64,000 bases of DNA. It comes from Anisus vortex. Taxonomy: Eukaryota > Mollusca > Gastropoda > Planorbidae. Positions within the stretch are counted from its first letter, which is position 1. Each line of letters begins with the position of its first letter. The notes below the pieces were generated by a model that was not told the DNA's origin, searched no databases, and worked only from the letters and a program-made list of their open reading frames with translations. Below, piece after piece: positions 24,201 to 39,200 of this stretch. Both the position numbers and the translations under genes were made by a program. The stretch covers positions 602,001-666,000 of the forward strand of contig CASBPS010000048.1 of the NCBI GenBank assembly GCA_949126835.1, in the 5' to 3' direction.

Positions 24201-27200
24201 ATAAGCAACATATTTCAGATATCAATAGTCCAAACTAATCTATAAGCAACATATTTCAGATATCAATAGTCCAAACTAATCTATAAGCAACATATTTCAG
24301 ATATCAATAGTCCAAACTAATCTATAAGCAACATATTTTAGTTACCAATAGTCCAAACTAATCTATAAGCAACATATTTCAGATATCAGTAGTCCAAACT
24401 AATCTATAAGCAACATATTTCAGATATCAATAGTCCAAACTAATCTATAAGCAACATATTTCAGATATCAATAGTCCAAACTAATCTATAAGCAACATAT
24501 TTCAGATATCAGTAGTCCAAACTAATCTATAAGCAACATATTTCAGTTACCAATAGTCCAAACTAATCTATAAGCAACATATTTCAGATATCAATAGTCC
24601 AAACTAATCTATAAGCAACATATTTCAGTTACCAATAGTCCAAACTAATCTATAAGCAACATATTTCAGATATCAGTAGTCCAAACTAATCTATAAGTAA
24701 CATATTTCAGATATCAATAGTCCAAACTAATCTATAAGCAACATATTTCAGATATCAATAGTCCAAACTAATCTATAAGCAACAATTTTCAGATATCAGT
24801 AGTCCAAACTAATCTATAAGCAACATATTTCAGATATCAGTAGTCCAAACTAATCTATAAGCAACATATTTCAGATATCAGTAGTCCAAACTAATCTATA
24901 AGCAATATATTTCAGTTACCAATAGTCCAAACTAATCTATAAGCAACATATTTCAGTTACCAATAGTCCAAACTAATCTATAAGCAACATATTTCAGATA
25001 TCAATAGTCCAAACTAATCTATAAGCAACATATTTCAGATATCAATAGTCCAAACTAATCTATAAGCAACATATTTCAGTTACCAATAGTCCAAACTAAT
25101 CTATAAGCAACATATTTCAGTTACCAATAGTCCAAACTAATCTATAAGCAACATATTTCAGATATCAATAGTCCAAACTAATCTATAAGCAACATATTTC
25201 AGTTACCAATAGTCCAAACTAATCTATAAGCAACATATTTCAGTTACCAATAGTCCAAACTAATCTATAAGCAACATATTTCAGTTACCAATAGTCCAAA
25301 CTAATCTATAAGCAACATATTTCAGTTACCAATAGTCCAAACTAATCTATAAGCAACATATTTCAGATATCAATAGTCCAAACTAATCTATAAGCAACAT
25401 ATTTCAGATATCAATAGTCCAAACTAATCTATAAGCAACATATTTCAGATATCAGTAGTCCAAACTAATCTATAAGCAACATATTTCAGATATCAGTAGT
25501 CCAAACTAATCTATAAGCAACATATTTCAGATATCAGTAGTCCAAACTAATCTATAAGCAACATATTTCAGATATCAGTAGTCAAAACTTATCTATAAGC
25601 AACATATTTCAGTTACCAATAGTCCAAACTAATCTATAAGCAACATATTTCAGATATCAATAGTCCAAACTAATCTATAAGCAACATATTTCAGTTACCA
25701 ATAGTCCAAACTAATCTATAAGCAACATATTTCAGTTACCAATAGTCCAAACTAATCTATAAGCAACATATTTCAGATATCAATAGTCCAAACTAATCTA
25801 TAAGCAACATATTTCAGTTACCAATAGTCCAAACTAATCTATAAGCAACATATTTCAGTTACCAATAGTCCAAACTAATCTATAAGCAACATATTTCAGA
25901 TATCAATAGTCCAAACTAATCTATAAGCAACATATTTCAGTTACCAATAGTCCAAACTAATCTATAAGCAACATATTTCAGATATCAATAGTCCAAACTA
26001 ATCTATAAGCAACATATTTCAGATATCAATAGTCCAAATTAATCTATAAGCAACATATTTCAGATATCAATAGTCCAAACTAATCTATAAGCAACAATTT
26101 TCAGATATCAGTAGTCCAAACTAATCTATAAGCAACATATTTCAGATATCAGTAGTCCAAACTAATCTATAAGCAACATATTTCAGTTACCAATAGTCCA
26201 AACTAATCTATAAGCAACATATTTCAGTTACTAATAGTCCAAACTAATCTATAAGCAACATATTTCAGATATCAATAGTCCAAACTAATCTATAAGCAAC
26301 ATATTTCAGATATCAATAGTCCAAACTAATCTATAAGCAACATATTTCAGTTACCAATAGTCCAAACTAATCTATAAGCAACATATTTCAGTTACCATTA
26401 GTCCAAACTAATCTATAAGCAACATATTTCAGTTATCAATAGTCCAAACTAATCTATAAGCAACATATTTCTGTTATCAATAGTCCAAACTAATCTATAA
26501 GCAACATATTTCAGATATTAATAGTCCAAACTAATCTATAAGCAACATATTTCAGATATCAATAGTCCAAACTAATCTATAAGCAACATATTTCAGATAT
26601 CAATAGTCCAAACTAATCTATAAGCAACATATTTCAGATATCAATAGTCCAAACTAATCTATAAGCAACATATTTCAGATATCAATAGTCCAAACTAATC
26701 TATAACTATAAGCAACATATTTCAGATATCAGTAGTCCAAACTATTCTATAAGCAACATATTTCAGATATCAGTAGTCCAAACTAATCTATAAGCAACAT
26801 ATTTCAGATATCAATAGTCCAAACTAATCTATAAGCAACATATTTCAGATATCAATAGTCCAAACTAATCTATAAGCAACATATTTCAGATATCAATAGT
26901 CCAAACTAATCTATAAGCAACATATTTCAGATATCAGTAGTCCAAACTAATCTATAAGCAACATATTTCAGATATCAGTAGTCCAAACTAATCTATAAGC
27001 AACATATTTTAGATATCAATAGTCCAAACTAATCTATAAGCAACATATTTCAGATATCAGTAGTCCAAACTAATCTATAAGCAACATATTTCAGATATCA
27101 GTAGTCCAAACTAATCTATAAGCAACATATTTCAGATATCAGTAGTCCAAACTAATCTATAAGCAACATATTTCAGATATCAGTAGTCCAAACTAATCTA

Positions 27201-30200
27201 TAAGCAACATATTTCAGATATCAGTAGTCCAAACTAATCTATAAGCAACATATTTCAGATATCAGTAGTCCAAACTAATCTATAAGCAACATATTTCAGA
27301 TATCAATAGTCCAAACTAATCTATAAGCAACATATTTCAGATATCAGTAGTCCAAACTAATCTATAAGCAACATATTTCAGATATCAATAGTCCAAACTA
27401 ATCTATAAGCAACATATTTCAGATATCAATAGTCCAAACTAATCTATAAGCAACATATTTCAGATATCAATAGTCCAAACTAATCTATAAGCAACATATT
27501 TCAGATATCAATAGTCCAAACTAATCTATAAGCAACATATTTCAGATATCAATAGTCCAAACTAATCTATAAGCAACATATTTCAGATATCAATAGTCCA
27601 AACTAATCTATAAGCAACATATTTCAGATATCAATAGTCCAAACTAATCTATAAGCAACATATTTCAGATATCAATAGTCCAAACTAATCTATAAGCAAC
27701 ATATTTTATATATCAATAGTCCAAACTAATCTATAAGCAACATATTTCAGATATCAATAGTCCAAACTAATCTATAAGCAACATATTTCAGATATCAATA
27801 GTCCAAACTAATCTATAAGCAACATATTTCAGATATCAATAGTCCAAACTAATCTATAAGCAACATATTTCAGATATCAATAGTCCAAACTAATCTATAA
27901 GCAACATATTTCAGATATCAATAGTCCAAACTAATCTATAAGCAACATATTTCAGATATCAATAGTCCAAACTAATCTATAAGCAACATATTTCAGATAT
28001 CAATAGTCCAAACTAATCTATAAGCAACATATTTCAGATATCAATAGTCCAAACTAATCTATAAGCAACATATTTCAGATATCAATAGTCCAAACTAATC
28101 TATAAGCAACATATTTCAGATATCAATAGTCCAAACTAATCTATAAGCAACATATTTCAGATATCAATAGTCCAAACTAATCTATAAGCAACATATTTCA
28201 GATATCAATAGTCCAAACTAATCTATAAGCAACATATTTCAGATATCAATAGTCCAAACTAATCTATAAGCAACATATTTCAGATATCAATAGTCCAAAC
28301 TAATCTATAAGCAACATATTTCAGATATCAATAGTCCAAACTAATCTATAAGCAACATATTTCAGATATCAATAGTCCAAACTAATCTATAAGCAACATA
28401 TTTCAGATATCAATAGTCCAAACTAATCTATAAGCAACATATTTCAGATATCAATAGTTCAAACTAATCTATAAGCAACATATTTCAGATATAAATAGTC
28501 CAAACTAATCTATAAGCAACATATTTCAGATATCAATAGTCCAAACTAATCTATAAGCAACATATTTTAGATATCAATAGTCCAAACTAATCTATAAGCA
28601 ACATATTTCAGATATCAATAGTCCAAACTAATCTATAAGCAACATATTTCAGATTTCAATAGTCCAAACTAATCTATAAGCAACATATTTCAGATATCAA
28701 TAGTCCAAACTAATCTATAAGCAACATATTTCAGATATCAATAGTCCAAACTAATCTATAAGCAACATATTTCAGATATCAATAGTCCAAACTAATCTAT
28801 AAGCAACATATTTTTGATATTAATAGTCCAAACTAATCTATAAGCAACATATTTCAGATATCAATAGTCCAAACTAATCTATAAGCAACATATTTCAGAT
28901 ATCAATAGTCCAAACTAATCTATAAGCAACATATTTCAGATATCAATAGTCCAAACTAATCTATAAGCAACATATTTCAGATATTAATAGTCCAAACTAA
29001 TCTATAAGCAACATATTTCAGATATCAATAGTCCAAACTAATCTATAAGCAACATATTTCAGATATCAATAGTCCAAACTAATCTATAAGCAACATATTT
29101 CAGATATCAATAGTCCAAACTAATCTATAAGCAACATATTTCAGATATCAATAGTCCAAACTAATCTATAAGCAACATATTTTTGATATTAATAGTCCAA
29201 ACTAATCTATAAGCAACATATTTCAGATATCAATAGTCCAAACTAATCTATAAGCAACATATTTCAGATATCAATAGTCCAAACTAATCTATAAGCAACA
29301 TATTTCAGATTTCAATAGTCCAAACTAATCTATAAGCAACATATTTCAGATATCAATAGTCCAAACTAATCTATAAGCAACATATTTCAGATATCAATAG
29401 TCCAAACTAATCTATAAGCAACATATTTCAGTTACCAATAGTCCAAATTAATCTATAAGCAACATATTTCAGTTACCAATAGTCCAAACTAATCTATAAG
29501 CAACATATTTCAGTTACCAATAGTCCAAACTAATCTATAAGCAACATATTTCAGTTACCAATAGTCCAAACTAATCTATAAGCAACATATTTCAGTTATC
29601 AATAGTCCAAACTAATCTATAAGCAACATATTTCAGTTATCAATAGTCCAAACTAATCTATAAGCAACATATTTCAGATATCAATAGTCCAAACTAATCT
29701 ATAAGCAACATATTTCAGATATCAATAGTCCAAACTAATCTATAAGCAACATATTTCAGATATCAATAGTCCAAACTAATCTATAAGCAACATATTTCAG
29801 ATATCAATAGTCCAAACTAATCTATAAGCAACATATTTCAGATATCAATAGTCCAAACTAATCTATAAGCAACATATTTCAGTTACCAATAGTCCAAACT
29901 AATCTATAAGCAACATATTTCAGTTACCAATAGTCCAAACCAATCTATAAGCAACATATTTCAGATATCAATAGTCCAAACTAATCTATAAGCAACATAT
30001 TTCAGTTACCAATAGTCCAAACTAATCTATAAGCAACATATTTCAGTTACCAATAGTCCAAACTAATCTATAAGCAACATATTTCAGATATCAATAGTCC
30101 AAACTAATCTATAAGCAACATATTTCAGTTACCAATAGTCCAAACTAATCTATAAGCAACATATTTCAGATATCAATAGTCCAAACTAATCTATAAGCAA

Positions 30201-33200
30201 CATATTTCAGTTACCAATAGTCCAAACTAATCTATAAGCAACATATTTCAGTTACCAATAGTCCAAACTAATCTATAAGCAACATATTTCTAATATCAAT
30301 AGTCCAAATTAATCTATAAGCAACATATTTCAGTTACCAATAGTCCAAACTAATCTATAAGCAACATATTTCAGATATCAATAGTCCAAACTAATCTATA
30401 AGAAACATATTTCAGTTACCACTAGTCCAAACTAATCTATAAGCAACATATTTCAGTTACCAATAGTCCAAACTAATCTATAAGCAACATATTTCAGATA
30501 TCAATAGTCCAAACTAATCTATAAGCAACATATTTCAGTTACCAATAGTCCAAACTAATCTATAAGCAACATATTTCAGATATCAATAGTCCAAACTAAT
30601 CTATAAGCAACATATTTCAGTTACCAATAGTCCAAACTAATCTATAAGCAACATATTTCAGATATCAATAGTCCAAACTAATCTATAAGCAACATATTTC
30701 AGTTACCAATAGTCCAAACTAATCTATAAGCAACATATTTCAGATATCAAAAGTCCAAACTAATCTATAAGCAACATATTTCAGTTACCAATAGTCCAAA
30801 CTAATCTATAAGCAACATATTTCAGTTACCAATAGTCCAAACTAATCTATAAGCAACATATTTCAGATATCAATAGTCCAAACTAATCTATAAGCAACAT
30901 ATTTCAGTTACCAATAGTCCAAACTAATCTATAAGCAACATTTTTCAGATATCAATAGTCCAAACTAATCTATAAGCAACATATTTCAGATATCAATAGT
31001 CCAAACTAATCTATAAGCAACATATTTCAGTTACCAATAGTCCAAACTAATCTATAAGCAACATATTTCAGATATCAGTAGTCCAAACTAATCTATAAGC
31101 AACATATTTCAGTTACCAATAGTCCAAACTAATCTATAAGCAACATATTTCAGATATCAATAGTCCAAACTAATCTATAAGCAACATATTTCAGTTACCA
31201 ATAGTCCAAACTAATCTATAAGCAACATATTTCAGATATCAATAGTCCAAACTAATCTATAAGCAACATATTTCAGTTACCAATAGTCCAAACTAATCTA
31301 TAAGCAACATATTTCAGTTACCAACAGTCCAAACTAATCTATAAGCAACATATTTCAGATATCAATAGTCCAAACTAATCTATAAGCAACATATTTCAGT
31401 TACTAATAGTCCAAACTAATCTATAAGCAACATATTTCAGATATCAATAGTCCAAACTAATCTATAAGCAACATATTTCAGTTACCAATAGTCCAAACTA
31501 ATCTATAAGCAACATATTTCTGTTACCAATAGTCCAAACTAATCTATAAGCAACATATTTCAGATATCAATAGTCCAAACTAATCTATAAGCAACATATT
31601 TCAGTTACCAATAGTCCAAACTAATCTATAAGCAACAAATTTCAGATATCAATAGTCCAAACTAATCTATAAGCAACATATTTCAGATATCAATAGTCCA
31701 AACTAATCTATAAGCAACATATTTCAGTTACCAATAGTCCAAACTAATCTATAAGCAACATATTTCAGATATCAATAGTCCGAACTAATCTATAAGCAAC
31801 ATATTTCAGTTACCAATAGTCCAAACTAATCTATAAGCAACATATTTCAGTTACCAAAAGTCCAAACTGATCTATAAGCAACATATTTCAGATATCAATA
31901 GTCCAAACTAATCTATAAGCAACATATTTCAGTTACCAATAGTCCAAACTAATCTATAAGCAACATATTTCAGATATCAATAGTCCAAACTAATCTATAA
32001 GCAACATATTTCAGATATCAATAGTCCAAACTAATCTATAAGCAACATATTTCAGTTACCAATAGTCCAAACTAATCTATAAGCAACATATTTCAGATAT
32101 CAGTAGTCCAAACTAATCTATAAGCAACATATTTCAAATATCAATAGTCCAAACTAATCTATAAGCAACATATTTCAGATATCAATAGTCCAAACTAATC
32201 TATAAGCAACATATTTCAGATATCAGTAGTCCAAACTAATCTATAAGCAACATATTTCAGATATCAATAGTCCAAACTAATCTATAAGCAACATATTTCA
32301 GATATCAATAGTCCAAACTAATCTATAAGCAACATATTTCAGTTACCAATAGTCCAAACTAATCTATAAGCAACATATTTCAGATATCAGTAGTCCAAAC
32401 TAATCTATAAGTAACATATTTCAGATATCAATAGTCCAAACTAATCTATAAGCAACATATTTCAGATATCAATAGTCCAAACTAATCTATAAGCAACAAT
32501 TTTCAGATATCAGTAGTCCAAACTAATCTATAAGCAACATATTTCAGATATCAGTAGTCCAAACTAATCTATAAGCAACATATTTCAGATATCAGTAGTC
32601 CAAACTAATCTATAAGCAACATATTTCAGTTACCAATAGTCCAAACTAATCTATAAGCAACATATTTCAGTTACCAATAGTCCAAACTAATCTATAAGCA
32701 ACATATTTCAGATATCAATAGTCCAAACTAATCTATAAGCAACATATTTCAGATATCAATAGTCCAAACTAATCTATAAGCAACATATTTCAGTTACCAA
32801 TAGTCCAAACTAATCTATAAGCAACATATTTCAGTTACCAATAGTCCAAACTAATCTATAAGCAACATATTTCAGATATCAATAGTCCAAACTAATCTAT
32901 AAGCAACATATTTCAGTTACCAATAGTCCAAACTAATCTATAAGCAACATATTTCAGTTACCAATAGTCCAAACTAATCTATAAGCAACATATTTCAGTT
33001 ACCAATAGTCCAATCTAATCTATAAGCAACATATTTCAGTTACCAATAGTCCAAACTAATCTATAAGCAACATATTTCAGATATCAATAGTCCAAACTAA
33101 TCTATAAGCAACATATTTCAGATATCAATAGTCCAAACTAATCTATAAGCAACATATTTCAGATATCAGTAGTCCAAACTAATCTATAAGCAACATATTT

Positions 33201-36200
33201 CAGATAGCAGTAGTCCAAACTAATCTATAAGCAACATATTTCAGATAGCAGTAGTCCAAACTAATCTATAAGCAACATATTTCAGATATCAGTAGTCAAA
33301 ACTAATCTATAAGCAACATATTTCAGTTACCAATAGTCCAAACTAATCTATAAGCAACATATTTCAGATATCAATAGTCCAAACTAATCTATAAGCAACA
33401 TATTTCAGTTACCAATAGTCCAAACTAATCTATAAGCAACATATTTCAGTTACCAATAGTCCAAACTAATCTATAAGCAACATATTTCAGATATCAATAG
33501 TCCAAACTAATCTATAAGCAACATATTTCAGTTACCAATAGTCCAAACTAATCTATAAGCAACATATATCAGATATCAATAGTCCAAACTAATCTATAAG
33601 CAACATATTTCAGATATCAATAGTCCAAACTAATCTATAACCAACATATTTCAGTTACCAATAGTCCAAACTAATCTATAAGCAACATATTTCAGATATC
33701 ATTAGTCCAAACTAATCTATAAGCAACATATTTCAGATATCAATAGTCCAAATTAATCTATAAGCAACATATTTCAGATATCAATAGTCCAAACTAATCT
33801 ATAAGCAACAATTTTCAGATATCAGTAGTCCAAACTAATCTATAAGCAACATATTTCAGATATCAGTAGTCCAAACTAATCTATAAGCAACATATTTCAG
33901 ATATCAGTAGTCCAAACTAATCTATAAGCAACATATTTCAGTTACCAATAGTCCAAACTAATCTATAAGCAACATATTTCAGTTACCAATAGTCCAAACT
34001 AATCTATAAGCAACATATTTCAGATATCAATAGTCCAAACTAATCTATAAGCAACATATTTCAGATATCAATAGTCCAAACTAATCTATAAGCAACATAA
34101 TTCAGTTACCAATAGTCCAAACTAATCTATAAGCAACATATTTCAGTTACCATTAGTCCAAACTAATCTATAAGCAACATATTTCAGATATCAATAGTCC
34201 AAACTAATCTATAAGCAACATATTTCAGTTACCAATAGTCCAAACTAATCTATAAGCAACATATTTCAGTTACCAATAGTCCAAACTAATCTATAAGCAA
34301 CATATTTCAGTTACCAATAGTCCAAACTAATCTATAAGCAACATATTTCAGTTACCAATAGTCCAAACTAATCTATAAGCAACATATTTCAGATATCAAT
34401 AGTCCAAACTAATCTATAAGCAACATATTTCAGTTACCAATAGTCCAAACTAATCTATAAGCAACATAATTCAGTTACCAATAGTCCAAACTAATCTATA
34501 AGCAACATATTTCAGTTACCAATAGTCCAAACTAATCTATAAGCAACATATTTCAGTTACCAATAGTCCAAACTAATCTATAAGCAACATATTTCAGTTA
34601 CCAATAGTCCAAACTAATCTATAAGCAACATATTTCAGTTACCAATAGTCCAAACTAATCTATAAGCAACATATTTCAGTTACCAATAGTCCAAACTAAT
34701 CTATAAGCAACATATTTCAGTTACCAATAGTCCAAACTAATCTATAAGCAACATATTTCAGTTACCAATAGTCCAAACTAATCTATAAGCAACATATTTC
34801 AGATATCAATAGTCCAAACTAATCTATAAGCAACATATTTCAGATATCAATAGTCCAAACTAATCTATAAGCAACATATTTCAGTTACCAATAGTCCAAA
34901 CTAATCTATAAGCAACATATTTCAGTTACCAATAGTCCAAACTAATCTATAAGCAACATATTTCAGTTACCAATAGTCCAAACTAATCTATAAGCAACAT
35001 ATTTCAGTTACCAATAGTCCAAACTAATCTATAAGCAACATATTTCAGTTACCAATAGTCCAAACTAATCTATAAGCAACATATTTCAGTTACCAATAGT
35101 CCAAACTAATCTATAAGCAACATATTTCAGTTACCAATAGTCCAAACTAATCTATAAGCAACATATTTCAGTTACCAATAGTCCAAACTAATCTATAAGC
35201 AACATATTTCAGATATCAATAGTCCAAAGTAATTTATAAGCAACATATTTCAGTTACCAATAGTCCAAACTAATCTATAAGCAACATATTTCAGTTACCA
35301 ATAGTCCAAACTAATCTATAAGCAACATATTTCAGATATCAATAGTCCAAAGTAATTTATAAGCAACATATTTCAGTTACCAATAGTCCAAACTAATCTA
35401 TAAGCAACATATTTCAGTTACCAATAGTCCAAACTAATCTATAAGCAACATATTTCAGTTACCAATAGTCCAAACTAATCTATAAGCAACATATTTCAGT
35501 TACCAATAGTCCAAACTAATCTATAAGCAACATATTTCAGATATCATTAGTCCAAACTAATCTATAAGCAACATATTTCAGATATCAATAGTCCAAACTA
35601 ATCTATAAGCAACATATTTCAGATATCAGTAGTCCAAACTAATCTATAAGCAACATATTTCAGATATCAGTAGTCCAAACTAATCTATAAGCAACATATT
35701 TCAGATATCAGTAGTCCAAACTAATCTATAAGCAACATATTTCAGATATCAGTAGTCAAAACTAATCTATAAGCAACATATTTCAGTTACCAATAGTCCA
35801 AACTAATCTATAAGCAACATATTTCAGATATCAATAGTCCAAACTAATCTATAAGCAACAAATTTCAGTTACCAATAGTCCAAACTAATCTATAAGCAAC
35901 ATATTTCAGTTACCAATAGTCCAAACTAATCTATAAGCAACATATTTCAGATATCAATAGTCCAAACTAATCTATAAGCAACATATTTCAGTTACCAATA
36001 GTCCAAACTAATCTATAAGCAACATATATCAGATATCAATAGTCCAAACTAATCTATAAGCAACATATTTCAGATATCAATAGTCCAAACTAATCTATAA
36101 GCAACATATTTCAGTTACCAATAGTCCAAACTAATCTATTAGCAACATATTTCAGATATCAGTAGTCCAAACTAATCTATAAGCAACATATTTCAGATAT

Positions 36201-39200
36201 CAATAATCCAAACTAATCTATAAGCAACATATTTCAGATATCAATAGTCCAAACTAATCTATAAGCAACATATTTCAGTTACCAATAGTCCAAACTAATC
36301 TATAAGCAACATATTTCAGTTACCAATAGTCCAAACTAATCTATAAGCAACATATTTCAGATATCAATAGTCCAAACTAATCTATAAGCAACATATTTCA
36401 GATATCAATAGTCCAAACTAATCTATAAGCAACATATTTCAGTTACCAATAGTCCAAACTAATCTATAAGCAACATATTTCAGTTACCATTAGTCCAAAC
36501 TAAACTATAAGCAACATATTTCAGATATCAATAGTCCAAACTAATCTATAAGCAACATATTTCAGTTACCAATAGTCCAAACTAATCTATAAGCAACATA
36601 TTTCAGTTACCAATAGTCCAAACTAATCTATAAGCAACATTTTTCAGTTACCAATAGTCCAAACTAATCTATAAGCAACATATTTCAGTTACCAATAGTC
36701 CAAACTAATCTATAAGCAACATATTTCAGTTATCAATAGTCCAAACTAATCTATAAGCAACATATTTCAGTTACCAATAGTCCAAACTAATCTATAAGCA
36801 ACATATTTCAGTTACCAATAGTCCAAACTAATCTATAAGCAACATATTTCAGTTACCAATAGTCCAAACTAATCTATAAGCAACATATTTCAGATATCAA
36901 TAGTCCAAACTAATCTATAAGCAACATATTTCAGTTACCAATAGTCCAAACTAATCTATAAGCAACATATTTCAGTTACCAATAGTCCAAACTAATCTAT
37001 AAGCAACATATTTCAGTTACCAATAGTCCAAACTAATCTATAAGCAACATATTTCAGTTACCAATAGTCCAAACTAATCTATAAGCAACATATTTCAGTT
37101 ACCAATAGTCCAAACTAATCTATAAGCAACATATTTCAGTTACCAATAGTCCATCAACTGCAATGAACAGAAAGCTATAGACTCTAGATCTAAAAATTAA
37201 AAATATATAATTTTTTTACTAAACACCTTTACATATATTGTAATTGAATAAAATAAATAGGCAAGTCTTTTTATTTAAAAAAAATCTAAATTGCCAGGTG
37301 TTGCTCGTAGAGTTACAATCTTTTTTTAAAAGTATTCTTTAAAAAGTTTTAAAAAAAAGGTAATGGTAATTTATATAGCGCTTCTATCCATGCTTTTTTA
37401 GCATGCTCAGTGCGCTCTAGAAGACTATTAATCTGTGAGAGGTTTCACTGCTGCCGGTTAAGCGCATGTGATAACAACTCAATATTAACGTCATCTAGTC
37501 CCAAAACTCCTGTAGGGCGACAGGGATCTGCCGGTGGCGGGGCTCGAACCCGCGACGTGTCAAGTAAAGGTGTAGACTAACTGGAGAATTGAACCCGGGT
37601 CACTCGCGTGTCAGTCCGATACATTATCCACTCAGTTAGCGAACACAAAAATATAATGTCACATGTCTTTAATTAAAGAAATATGATTGGTTGAACACAC
37701 GCACATAGTTTTTTTTAAATATATATTATATAGATATATACAAGCAATGAAGGCTGAATGTATGTTTGTAAGGTTTGCATTCTTAACTGAACCATACAAA
37801 TATGTTTTTGTTTTTTCAAATAGGTGTAGACATTAATAAAGGCCTCTTGGCCTTAGGTAATGTAATCAGTGCGCTAGGTGAGAAGGGAACAAAGAGGAGT
37901 CACATTCCATACCGAGACTCTAAACTAACAAGAATTCTTCAAGGTACATTTTTTTTGTTGTCCAACAGCTATTTAAACAATTTTTGTTAGACCTTGTTTT
38001 TGTTTTTATTACCATTTTTGAAAACTAAATGTATATACATGGGGTCTTGTGTTTTATTAGTTAATGTTATGAAAACTTGCAGATTCCCTCGGTGGGAACA
38101 GCCACACTTTAATGATTGCCTGTGTTAGCCCTGCTGACTCAAATATTGAGGAGACCCTGAACACTTTAAGATACGCAGACAGAGCAAGGAAGATAAAGAA
38201 CAAGCCCATAATTAGTAGAGATCCACAAGCAGCAGAAATAATGAGACTCAATACTTTGGTAATTCTTTTACATATAGGTACTTCTGTACACACTGTACCA
38301 ATAATAATAATAATGAAGCTTATATAGCGCATATCCCGCAATCAGTTCTATGCGCTTAACAATTACATTTACAATTACAATTAACGATGATAACAATAAC
38401 AGACAAATGTTTAAAAATGTAAGTGGGCTAGGAGTCAATAATAAACAGGTGAGTCTTGAGTCCGGTCTTGAAAATGTTTGGAGTGGCAGGGTGTTCCATG
38501 CGGAGGGGCCGGAGTAGGTGAAGGCCTGCTGACCAGCTGTCACGAGTTTTGTCCGCGGGTTCGTCAAATTGAGTTTGTGAGCAGCCGATCGAAGTGTGCA
38601 TGGTTTTGTATATATTTCCAGACAGGAAATTAGATAATTCGGGGCAGAGTCATTGAGGCATTTATAGCATAGAGATGCGAGTTTATATAAAATCCTATTT
38701 TGAATAGGGAGCCAGTGCAGAGAGTAGAGCAGAGGTGAAATGTGGTCGGACATCTTCTTCTTTAGGACTAGTCTGGCAGCGCAGTTTTGGACGCGTTGGA
38801 GTCCTTGAATGGAAGCGGCAGGAAGGCCGGCCAGAAGAGAGTTACAGTAGTCCAAACGAGAGAAGAGGAGAGTGATGACGAGCTTGGTACAAGCTTCCGG
38901 AGTGAGGTTGCGACGGATAGTGGCAATACGTCGCAGGTGAAAAAAAGCAGGTTTTGATCAGGAAGGAGATGTGGGGTTGCATGGACAGAGTGGAGTCCAG
39001 AAACATGCCGAGGCTCTTTACCGTTGAGGAGAAGGGCACAGTAGCGTCACCCAACTGGAGGTCAGTCACACTGAGGGAAGCAAGCTTCTGTCTCGTTCCT
39101 ACGAGTAGGGCTTCGGTCTTATCGCTGTTGAGCTTCAACTAGTTTTCTGTCATCCAGTTCTTGATGTCCAGGAAACAACAGGAGATAGAAGCAAGGAGCT

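Noticed and set aside
17774..37153. CRISPR-like regular repeat array
   Set aside because: Units are contiguous 41-mers without unique spacers, in a eukaryotic intron; no cas genes. It is a satellite.
37567..37650. Functional tRNA gene
   Set aside because: The arms do not pair in the right spacing and the anticodon stem is poor.
38112..38327. Kinesin exon 7 continuing to 38327
   Set aside because: After TTG at 38258 a GTAATT donor follows, and the next codons run into the antisense LINE tail.
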